Below are positions 18,011 through 24,490 of a DNA stretch of 64,000 nucleotides, piece by piece. This DNA comes from Herbiconiux aconitum. GTDB lineage: Bacteria; Actinomycetota; Actinomycetes; Actinomycetales; Microbacteriaceae. The notes beneath the pieces are model-generated. The model saw only the letters and a program-made list of their open reading frames with translations, ran no database searches and was not told the origin of the DNA. Position 1 is the stretch's first letter. Each line of letters starts with the position of its first letter. The stretch lies in NCBI RefSeq assembly GCF_024979235.1, contig NZ_JANLCM010000001.1, positions 620,001 through 684,000 of the forward strand, in the 5' to 3' direction. The position numbers and the translations under genes were made by a program.

Positions 18011-19024
18011 TCAGTCCTCCACTGCCAGGGTGGCGGTCGTGCGCATCCGGAGTTCGAGAGCGCCCGGCTGCTCGACGAGGTCGAACGCGACCCGGATCGA
18101 CGCGAACTCGGCGAGAGAGGCGACATGCGTTCCGCCGCACGGGATGCTGACTGCTCCTTCGGGCAGGTGGCAGGTCCACGTGCGACGCGCGCTCAGACCG
18201 CGATCGTCGCCGTCGCGCTGCACCTCGACGCGGGCCCCGGATGCGCTCCACTCCGCGAGCCGCGCGTCGACCGCAGCGGCCAGCGCCTCGAGCGGGGCGT
18301 CGCCGCCGCCCGACCCCTCGGTCAGCACCGCCGGCGCGAAGCCCTTCTTCCGCAGGGACTTTCCGATGCGGTAGACGTCGAGCGATCCGTTCGGTTCGAT
18401 GGTCGACGTCTCGATGGAGAGCTGGTCGAAGTCGGGGTTGCCGCGGCCGTCGCGTGCGACATCCTTCGTCCAGGCGCCGGCGAGCGCTTCGTTCAGCGCG
18501 AGCGATGCCAGGTGGCAGGCGGTGTGCCCCGCCGACAGCGCCCGCCGGTGCGCGGCGTCAACCTCGACGCGCGCCGCCGCGCCCTCGACGAGTCCACCGC
18601 CCGTCGCTGCGATCGACGTCGCCATCGAATCGCCAGAATCTGTCGCTATCGCTGCCGCCATTCCGTCGGAATGTGGCGATTCGGTGGCGGAGACGGGCGC
18701 GAGCACGTGCGCCACCACGAACGCCCAGCCGTCGGCGCCCGGGCGCACCGGCACGGCCGAACCGAGGAAGAGCTGCGCGCCATCCGTGGCCCCCACCACG
18801 CAGTCGACCACGGGATGGTCGTGCCCACCCACCGTCAGCGTCGCCCGATCCGCCCCTTGGTCGGGCCAGGCCGCGTCGACCGGATGGCACGCTGTCTCGT
18901 CGAGAAGCACCACCACCCTCCCGTCGCCGAGCGGTTCGACGTGCACGACGGTGCCCGACGACACCAGCGAACCGGACGGATAGGTGACGACGGTGTCGAC
19001 GCGCGGAAGAGCCATGTCGGTCAT
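18011..19024 (-). CDS. alanyl-tRNA editing protein (AlaX-like, SAD domain)
   Basis: This 337-residue protein hydrolyses mischarged tRNA, by homology to the second additional domain (SAD) of Thr/Ala-tRNA synthetases. The zinc ligands are intact: 'HRRALSAGHTACH' (HxxxH type, about 160-172) and 'IPCGGTHVASL' (CxxxH, about 295-305). A low-complexity stretch around residues 113-135 ('SATESPHSDGMAAAIATDSG') is encoded by an inverted repeat at 18621-18688 and looks inserted relative to the family. I chose the ATG at 19024 with GTGGGA upstream. It runs toward the NUDIX gene on the same strand. Confidence 0.88.
   Translation of the reverse strand: MTDMALPRVDTVVTYPSGSLVSSGTVVHVEPLGDGRVVVLLDETACHPVDAAWPDQGADRATLTVGGHDHPVVDCVVGATDGAQLFLGSAVPVRPGADGWAFVVAHVLAPVSATESPHSDGMAAAIATDSGDSMATSIAATGGGLVEGAAARVEVDAAHRRALSAGHTACHLASLALNEALAGAWTKDVARDGRGNPDFDQLSIETSTIEPNGSLDVYRIGKSLRKKGFAPAVLTEGSGGGDAPLEALAAAVDARLAEWSASGARVEVQRDGDDRGLSARRTWTCHLPEGAVSIPCGGTHVASLAEFASIRVAFDLVEQPGALELRMRTTATLAVED
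18621..18688. repeat. inverted repeat inside the AlaX-like gene (GAATCGCCA family)
   Basis: Arms GCCATCGAATCGCCA (18621-18635) and TGGCGATTCGGTGGC (18674-18688) pair with one mismatch; an inner hairpin CATTCC/GGAATG sits between. Read on the minus strand, it begins GAATCGCCACA and ends TGGCGATTC, as does the intergenic palindrome at 32553-32607. It lies within a coding frame and keeps that frame open. Confidence 0.55.
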
Positions 19025-19164
19025 TTTCCCACTCAATCCATAGCGGGCTCATAGACTGCCTCCCTAGCGTCTATTCGTCGCGGCTTCCTGCCGATCAGAC
19101 ACAGGATGCGAAGCACCTCGGCGATCAGCCGACGCAGCCGGCACGAGCAAGGAGCACCCGCGGC

Positions 19165-20172
19165 ATGAGCCCAGCGAAGTCCGACAAGAGCATGTACGAC
19201 GGGCTCGCGAAGAAGGACCGACAGGCGCTCGCCCGCGAGATCGCCCGCATCCAGCGCGAAGAGGAGCGCCGGCGCAAGAAGCGCAACCGCGTCATCCTCA
19301 TCACGAGCCTCTCGGTCGTGGTCGCGCTGGCTCTCGCCGGCACCGGCCTCGCGGTCTACAACGGCATCCGCGCCACCTTCGTCGGCCCGCTGAACATGTT
19401 GAGCGACGGCATCATCTTCACGGGTGATCCAGCGAACGCCTCTGCCGCCGAGGGGGCGACCCCGGCGCCGCCCGTCGCCACGAAGACAGCGGCGATCCAG
19501 CCGGATGCTCAACCTGTCGCCTCCGACCTCGACACTGCGACCGTGCTGCGCGTCACCGAGTACGTCGACTACTCCAGCCCCGACGTCGCGAAGTTCGAGA
19601 CGGCGAACGGATCGGCCCTGCAGTCCTACGTCTCAGCCGGTTACGCGAGCATCGAGTTGCACCCGGTGGCCCTCGAGGGTGCTGGGAGTTCCGACAGCTA
19701 CGCCACCCGCGCCGCCAACACGATCGCCTGCGTGGCGAACACGACCCCGGATGCGGCGCTCGTCGTGCACAACGCGCTGGTCGCCGCGCAGCCCACCCTC
19801 CCCGACGGCGGCCTCACCAACGACGCCCTCGTCGCCCTCGTGCAGAAAGCGGGAGCGACCGATCCGGCCATCGCCACCTGCATCACGGGCAACGAATTCG
19901 ACGACTGGGTGGGGAATGCGACCGCTCGGGCGCAGAAGAGCATCCCGAACTCCGATGTCACGACGCTCACCACGGTGCCGCTCGTCGTCATCGACGGCAC
20001 GGCCTACACCGGAGCACTCGACGACACCGAGGCGCTGAACACCTTCATCACCGACGTCTTCACCAAGGCGTCGGCTGCGGCCGGCGAGGATGGGGCGGGC
20101 ACCGAGGGCAGCGGGGCCACCGAGACCCCGGCACCCACTCCCGCCCCCACCCCCGACGGCCCGGCGGAGTAG
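19165..20172 (+). CDS. membrane-anchored thioredoxin-fold (DsbA-like) protein lacking CXXC
   Basis: This 335-residue protein has a charged cytoplasmic N-terminus (1-43, rich in Arg/Lys/Glu), one membrane helix (about 44-67) and an extracytoplasmic DsbA/DsbG-like domain (about 125-300). At the place where CXXC normally follows the first strand, the sequence reads 'VTEYVDYSSPDVAKFE', with SSPD in place of CxxC. The cis-Pro loop is recognisable ('TTVPLVVIDGTAY'). It is therefore probably not a disulfide oxidase. The tail is Thr/Pro-rich. AAGGAG precedes the ATG by 10 bases. Confidence 0.8.
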   Translation: MSPAKSDKSMYDGLAKKDRQALAREIARIQREEERRRKKRNRVILITSLSVVVALALAGTGLAVYNGIRATFVGPLNMLSDGIIFTGDPANASAAEGATPAPPVATKTAAIQPDAQPVASDLDTATVLRVTEYVDYSSPDVAKFETANGSALQSYVSAGYASIELHPVALEGAGSSDSYATRAANTIACVANTTPDAALVVHNALVAAQPTLPDGGLTNDALVALVQKAGATDPAIATCITGNEFDDWVGNATARAQKSIPNSDVTTLTTVPLVVIDGTAYTGALDDTEALNTFITDVFTKASAAAGEDGAGTEGSGATETPAPTPAPTPDGPAE

Positions 20173-20178
20173 TCCCGC

Positions 20179-20257
20179 CGAAACGACGGAGAATTCGACG
20201 CTAGGCCGGGTTCGACGGAGTCTGCGCGCCGATTCACGACTGATCTCCGTCGTTTCG
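20179..20257. terminator. 14-bp-arm palindrome between convergent genes
   Basis: The arms CGAAACGACGGAGA (20179-20192) and TCTCCGTCGTTTCG (20244-20257) are perfect reverse complements around a 51-bp centre. The element starts 6 bases after the stop of the DsbA-like gene and faces the LuxR gene from the other side. It has the same design as the family A and B elements, but no second copy is in the window. Confidence 0.6.
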
Positions 20258-20261
20258 ACAC

Positions 20262-20340
20262 CGGTGGGCAGGGCGGGGTGGGGCGGGCTGGGCGCGCGCG
20301 GCGAGGCGGGGCAGGGCCGGGTGGGGTGGGGTGGGGCGCA
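20262..20340 (+). other. G-run cluster with G-quadruplex potential
   Basis: Runs of three to four G separated by one to three bases occur at 20264-20285 and again at 20316-20338. Both satisfy the simple G3+ quadruplex pattern on the + strand. The cluster fills the gap between the palindrome and the end of the LuxR gene, so on the LuxR transcript it is C-rich. Confidence 0.5.
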
Positions 20341-20343
20341 GGC

Positions 20344-22023
20344 TCAGTCCAGGAGCCCGAAGCGGCCGACGGCCTGCTCGGCCTCGGCGCGGTTGGCGAC
20401 CCCGAGCTTGCGGTAGACGCTTCGCAGCTGCGACTTCACGGTGTTCTGACTCACGAACAACCGGTTCGCGATCTCGGCGACGGATGCCCCGGAGACCAGC
20501 TCCGCGAGCACCGAGCGTTCGCGCGGCGACAGCGGCACGGTCGAGTCCATCTCCGGCAGGAAGCTCCCCCGAGCCCGCACCCGGTCGAGTGCGAGCCGGA
20601 CCTGTGGCGTGATCGCCGACCCCGGAACCGCCGCCACGAGCGCGTCGAAGTCCGCACGGCGAATGACGGTCAGCGCCGAATAGAGTCGCGCGGACTGGAT
20701 CAGTGTCAGGGCCTGCTGGAATCCTTCCGCTGCCTCACGCCCCCATCCGCCACGCAGCCGAGTCACCGCGTTCAGCACGAGGGCTTCGGCGATCACCCGC
20801 TGCGCCGAGGTCGCGACGGTCAGCAGCGGCTCGACGATGCGAGCCACCGCCTGCAGGTCGCCCGTGAGCATGTCGACCTTCGCCTGCTCGAGCTGCAGAT
20901 AGTACGACGACGGCGGAATGGATCGCTGCCCCGCGAGCGCTTGCCGCGCCCGCGCCGGCTGCTCCAGCTCGATGTGCAGCTCAGCCCGTGCCACGGCGAT
21001 GAAGTGTGCGCTGATTCCTTCCGCGGTCAGCTCGGGCGGCCTGCTCTGCACGGCCGAGTCGATCTGCGTCAGCACCCGCCAGGCGTCACCCGTGTGCCGG
21101 GCGAGCCGGGCACGGAGATAGAGGATGACGGCCCAGTATTCGGGCGCCGTGGCCACGTCGGCGTAGACGTCGAGCACCTCGCCGGCCTCGTCGTATTCGA
21201 GCCGGTCGATGTGCCCGAGGGCTCGGCTGAGGTGCGCGGTGACGCCGTAGCGCTTCGACGTCCAGTCGGGGGGCCCGTCGGGCGCGTCGCCGCGCGGCAC
21301 CCGGTCGAGCCAGGCCTCCGCCTCGGCGGTCTGCCCGGCGATCGTGTGCAGCCAGGCGAGGCTGCCGGCCGAGCTGCGGTAGATGAGTTCGTTGCCGGTC
21401 ACCGCGGCGAGGTCGTGAGCATCCTGATATTCGCGGAATGCTTCGGTGCTCTGCCCCGCGGCTTCGCGCACCTTGCCCCATTGACTGTGCAGGTCGGGCA
21501 GGGAGTACCGCATCTCGACCACGGCCTCGTCGGTGGCGTCGCCGAGAGCCTCGCGCGCTTCGTCGACCCACCGCACCGCCCGGTCGAGACGTCCGGCGAC
21601 GCGCGCCGCGGCGGCACGGCTGGTGAGCTCGACGAGAACGTCGATGAGCGCTGTGGAGAGTCCGGGAGGCGCGGTGTCGCGAAAGCGCAGCGGCCGGGGA
21701 GCATCGCCGACCGGGAGGTAGCTGAGGTAGTTGTGGGCCGAGATCCAGCGCGGATTCGCGGCCACGACAGCGTCGGGCAGGGCCGCGACGGCGTCACGGA
21801 TGACGGCCGGATCGGCGATGATGAGCGCCGACCAGTTGCGTTCCATGAGTGTCTGCACGGCGGTCCAATCGGCGCGGGACACCGCATCCTGCAGCTCGCG
21901 CGCGATCGCGGATCGCTCTTCCGCGGATTGCTGTTCCGCAGGTCGGCCTTCCGCAGGTCGGCCTTCCGCAGATCGGCCTTCCGCAGGTCGGCCTTCCGCA
22001 GATCGGTCGGAGGGGTCGCTCAC
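20344..22023 (-). CDS. LuxR-family transcriptional regulator with TPR-like N-terminal region
   Basis: This protein of about 559 residues has a C-terminal LuxR helix-turn-helix (about 495-555), 'LSPRERSVLAELVSGASVAEIANRLF...TVKSQLRSVYRKLG'. The preceding 400 residues are helical and Ala-rich, resembling the MalT/LAL sensor region without its NTPase. I place the start at the GTG at 22023, with GAAGAGAG upstream; an ATG at 22086 is in frame but has no spaced ribosome site. The N-terminus carries a pentapeptide repeat (AEGRP/AEGRS) encoded by 15-bp tandem units. The target genes are unknown. Confidence 0.8.
   Translation of the reverse strand: MSDPSDRSAEGRPAEGRSAEGRPAEGRPAEQQSAEERSAIARELQDAVSRADWTAVQTLMERNWSALIIADPAVIRDAVAALPDAVVAANPRWISAHNYLSYLPVGDAPRPLRFRDTAPPGLSTALIDVLVELTSRAAAARVAGRLDRAVRWVDEAREALGDATDEAVVEMRYSLPDLHSQWGKVREAAGQSTEAFREYQDAHDLAAVTGNELIYRSSAGSLAWLHTIAGQTAEAEAWLDRVPRGDAPDGPPDWTSKRYGVTAHLSRALGHIDRLEYDEAGEVLDVYADVATAPEYWAVILYLRARLARHTGDAWRVLTQIDSAVQSRPPELTAEGISAHFIAVARAELHIELEQPARARQALAGQRSIPPSSYYLQLEQAKVDMLTGDLQAVARIVEPLLTVATSAQRVIAEALVLNAVTRLRGGWGREAAEGFQQALTLIQSARLYSALTVIRRADFDALVAAVPGSAITPQVRLALDRVRARGSFLPEMDSTVPLSPRERSVLAELVSGASVAEIANRLFVSQNTVKSQLRSVYRKLGVANRAEAEQAVGRFGLLD
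21932..22006. repeat. 15-bp tandem repeat, five units, in the LuxR gene N-terminus
   Basis: The units follow TTCCGCAGGTCGGCC with small changes (GG or GA at the variable position). They are in frame and encode (A-E-G-R-P/S) near residues 8-30 of the LuxR protein. Unit gain or loss would change length without shifting the frame. Confidence 0.75.
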
Positions 22024-22220
22024 GAGAATCTCTCTTCCTCTGAGCAGAGCCCCCACCAAGCTCGCTCGTGGGCAGAGCTTCGTCATCCCCTACGAAGTCC
22101 GGACCCGCCCGGATGCGCCCACGAGACGAGTGTAGCCCGGGTGAGGGACGAACGGTCACCCTCCGAGCGGCGCCCGATGCGTGCGCGAGGGGGGAACGGG
22201 ACGCGATACGGCGTTGTCGA

Positions 22221-22249
22221 TTGACGGCGTCGGTGGGTCATGGCATTCT
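22221..22249 (+). promoter_or_regulatory. promoter of the paaF-like gene
   Basis: TTGACG (22221-22226) and CATTCT (22244-22249) are 17 bp apart. A PaaR-type operator begins 2 bases after the -10 box, so bound repressor would cover the transcription start. Confidence 0.5.
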
Positions 22250-22250
22250 T

Positions 22251-22268
22251 ACTGAACGAATGGTCAGT
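22251..22268. promoter_or_regulatory. PaaR operator, site 1
   Basis: The site reads ACTGAACGAATGGTCAGT and is embedded in a longer palindrome with perfect 7-bp arms TTACTGA/TCAGTAA (22249-22270). It fits the consensus of four sites in this window (ACTGAACG NN YGGYMAGT). It lies upstream of the enoyl-CoA hydratase gene at 22292. Confidence 0.75.
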
Positions 22269-22291
22269 AAGTAGAGCGCAGTGAGGGTGCC

Positions 22292-23068
22292 ATGGCGAAC
22301 GCGGATGAGGCCGGCGTAGTGGATGGCACCGATTCAGCCCTGCGTCGGGTCGACGATCGGGCCGACCGGCTGCACGTGTGCCTCGACCGCCCCGCCACAC
22401 GCAACGCGATCGATCGCGCCCTGGTAAACGAACTGCACGCCGTGTGCGCCGAGCTCGAAGCCGGCCCGCGCATCCTCATCATCAGCGGCGTTGGCGGCGT
22501 TTTCGCTTCGGGCGCCGACATCGCCGAACTGCGCGAGCGGCGGCGAGCGGACGCTCTGGCCGGCATCAACTCCCGCCTGTTCGCACGGATCGCCGCGCTG
22601 CCGATGCCGGTCATCGCCGCGATCGACGGCTGGGCCCTCGGCGGCGGAGCAGAACTCGCCTACGCGGCCGACTTCCGCATCGCCAGCACCACCGCGAGAA
22701 TCGGCAACCCGGAGACCTCGCTCGGCATCATCGCCGCCGCGGGCGCGAGCTGGCGGCTCGCGGAGCTGGTCGGCGAACCGGTGGCCAAGGAGATCCTGCT
22801 CGCGGGCCGCGTGCTGAATGCCGAGGAAGCCCTCGCGCTGCACCTGGTCACCGAGGTGCACGAGCCGGCCGCCCTCCTCGCCGCAGCCGACGCCCTGGCC
22901 GACCGCATCGCGCGGCAAGACCCACTGGCGGTGCGCTTCACGAAGTCGGTGTTCCACGCGCCCCGCGCGGCGCATCCGGAGGTCGACGAAATCGCTCAGT
23001 CGGTGCTCTTCGAGTCGCCGGCGAAGTTCGAACGGATGACCGCGTTCCTGGAGAGGAAGAAGCGGTGA
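22292..23068 (+). CDS. paaF: enoyl-CoA hydratase/isomerase of the phenylacetate pathway (PaaF-like)
   Basis: This 258-residue crotonase-fold protein has the oxyanion-hole segments 'GVGGVFASGADIAEL' (about 70-85) and 'GWALGGGAELAYAADFRIAS' (about 112-131), and the catalytic region 'GNPETSLGIIAAAGASWRL'. In the paa pathway it would hydrate 2,3-didehydroadipyl-CoA. The symbol rests on context: a PaaR operator upstream and overlap (GTGA) with the 3-hydroxyacyl-CoA dehydrogenase gene. A PaaG-like isomerase role is possible. Confidence 0.82.
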   Translation: MANADEAGVVDGTDSALRRVDDRADRLHVCLDRPATRNAIDRALVNELHAVCAELEAGPRILIISGVGGVFASGADIAELRERRRADALAGINSRLFARIAALPMPVIAAIDGWALGGGAELAYAADFRIASTTARIGNPETSLGIIAAAGASWRLAELVGEPVAKEILLAGRVLNAEEALALHLVTEVHEPAALLAAADALADRIARQDPLAVRFTKSVFHAPRAAHPEVDEIAQSVLFESPAKFERMTAFLERKKR

Positions 23069-23949
23069 CGGCGGCGGCCACCCAGGGCCCGGGCGCGATC
23101 GGCGTGCCCGATTACGTCGGCGTGGCCGGCGGCGGGCGGATGGGGGTGGGCATCGCGCACGCCTTCCTGCTGGCGGGGGCATCGGTCACCGTTCTCGAGC
23201 GCGACGATGCTGCGGCGGCCCAGGCTCGATCCGAACTGCTGCGCGCCGCTCGAGCGAGCATCGACCGCGAGGCGACCTCTGAGAGCCTCGATGCCCTCGA
23301 GCTGCGGATGTCGTTCACCACGTCCGCCGACCCTCTTGCCGGCGCGGGACTCGTGGTCGAGGCAGTGCCCGAAGACTTGGCGCTGAAGCTGGAGGTACTC
23401 GCCCGGGTCGAGGCTGTGCTGCCCGGTGACGCGTGGCTCGCTTCGAACACCTCCTCACTCTCGATCGACGACATCGCAGCCACCCTCGATCGCCCCGAGC
23501 GCTTCTGCGGCCTGCACTTCTTCAACCCGGTTCCGGCGTCGAGCCTGGTCGAGATCGTTCGCGGGGGCCGGAGCGCCTCCGAGCTGATCGACGCCGCCCG
23601 CGGCTGGGTCGAGGCCATCGGCAAGACGCCGATCGTCGTGAAGGACTCCCCGGGGTTCGCGAGTTCGCGCCTCGGGGTGGTGATCGCACTCGAGGCGATC
23701 CGGATGCTCGAAGACGGCGTCGCGACCGCCGACGACATCGACACCGCGATGGTGCTCGGGTACAAGTTCCCGGTGGGCCCGCTGCACCTCACCGATCTGG
23801 TGGGCCTGGATGTGCGACTCGGCATCGCCGAATACCTCGAGTCGACACTCGGCGAGCGGTTCGCGGTTCCGCCATTGCTCCGCGAGAAGGTGGCCGAAGG
23901 CAAGCTCGGGCGCAAGAGCGGCGAGGGGTTCTTCACGTGGCCGGAGTGA
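23065..23949 (+). CDS. paaH: 3-hydroxyacyl-CoA dehydrogenase (3-hydroxyadipyl-CoA dehydrogenase-like)
   Basis: This 294-residue NAD-dependent enzyme starts with GTG at 23065, overlapping the upstream stop. The nucleotide loop is 'VAGGGRMGVGIAHAFL' (about 18-33). The catalytic His/Glu region is 'FCGLHFFNPVPASSLVEIV' (about 148-166), and the C-terminal 'GYKFPVGPLHLTDLVGLD' is typical of HBDH. In the operon it would oxidise 3-hydroxyadipyl-CoA to 3-oxoadipyl-CoA. The matching thiolase (PaaJ) is not in this window. Confidence 0.87.
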   Translation: MTAAATQGPGAIGVPDYVGVAGGGRMGVGIAHAFLLAGASVTVLERDDAAAAQARSELLRAARASIDREATSESLDALELRMSFTTSADPLAGAGLVVEAVPEDLALKLEVLARVEAVLPGDAWLASNTSSLSIDDIAATLDRPERFCGLHFFNPVPASSLVEIVRGGRSASELIDAARGWVEAIGKTPIVVKDSPGFASSRLGVVIALEAIRMLEDGVATADDIDTAMVLGYKFPVGPLHLTDLVGLDVRLGIAEYLESTLGERFAVPPLLREKVAEGKLGRKSGEGFFTWPE

Positions 23950-24008
23950 TCGACGCCCATGTCGCGAGCAGTCGGTTCGCTGCGACCGTGGCGACCGCCC
24001 CGCTCGTC

Positions 24009-24419
24009 TCAGCGCTTGTCGATGATCAGATTCGTGATGCGCACCGTGCAGAGCCGGTTTCCGTCGTCATCGGTCAGCACCACGTCGTGCGAGGTCGTGG
24101 TGCGGCCGAGATGAAGAGCCGTCGCCGTGCCGGTCACCAATCCCGAGCGTGCGCCTCGGTGATGGGTGCCGCTGACGTCGAGCCCGACCGCCGTCTTACC
24201 GAGGGTCGAGGCGTGGATCACTGCCGCCCAGGAGCCGAGCGCTTCGCCGAAGGCCATCGACGCGCCGCCGTGCAGCAGCCCGAACGACTGGGTGTTCCCT
24301 TCGACCGGCATCGTGGCCACCACCCGCTCGGCCGACTGCTCGAGAACCACGACTCCCATCTTGCGGTCGAGCTCGCCGAGTTCGATCGTCCACGGCTGAA
24401 GGCTGTCGGTGCCGGTCAT
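24009..24419 (-). CDS. paaI: hydroxyphenylacetyl-CoA thioesterase PaaI
   Basis: This 136-residue hotdog thioesterase has the PaaI active-site segment 'GLLHGGASMAFGEALGSWAA' (about 47-66) and 'GKTAVGLDVSGTHHRGARSG'. The family frees CoA trapped in dead-end phenylacetyl-CoA derivatives. It is transcribed divergently from paaZ, with a PaaR operator in the 71-bp gap. It is one of two paaI-like genes in the window; the other is at 37163. Confidence 0.92.
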   Translation of the reverse strand: MTGTDSLQPWTIELGELDRKMGVVVLEQSAERVVATMPVEGNTQSFGLLHGGASMAFGEALGSWAAVIHASTLGKTAVGLDVSGTHHRGARSGLVTGTATALHLGRTTTSHDVVLTDDDGNRLCTVRITNLIIDKR

Positions 24420-24454
24420 CCTGCATCCTCGTCTCTCGGAGTGCCCACCATGCT

Positions 24455-24472
24455 ACTGAACGTTCGGCAAGT
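24455..24472. promoter_or_regulatory. PaaR operator, site 2 (paaI/paaZ divergent gap)
   Basis: ACTGAACGTTCGGCAAGT matches the shared site in all fixed positions. Its location between the starts of paaI (24419) and paaZ (24491) would let one dimer pair control both directions. Confidence 0.75.
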
Positions 24473-24490
24473 CTTCGGAAAGGCCACCTG

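Noticed and set aside
20278..22224. A 648-codon open frame on the + strand
   Set aside because: It is opposite the LuxR gene, which has a clear helix-turn-helix; the + frame is Arg/His/Gly-rich with no homology.
22378..23949. Apparent fusion of a hydratase and a dehydrogenase in one 523-codon frame
   Set aside because: The first part of that frame is a shadow of the paaF-like gene; the real dehydrogenase starts at GTG 23065 by 4-base overlap.
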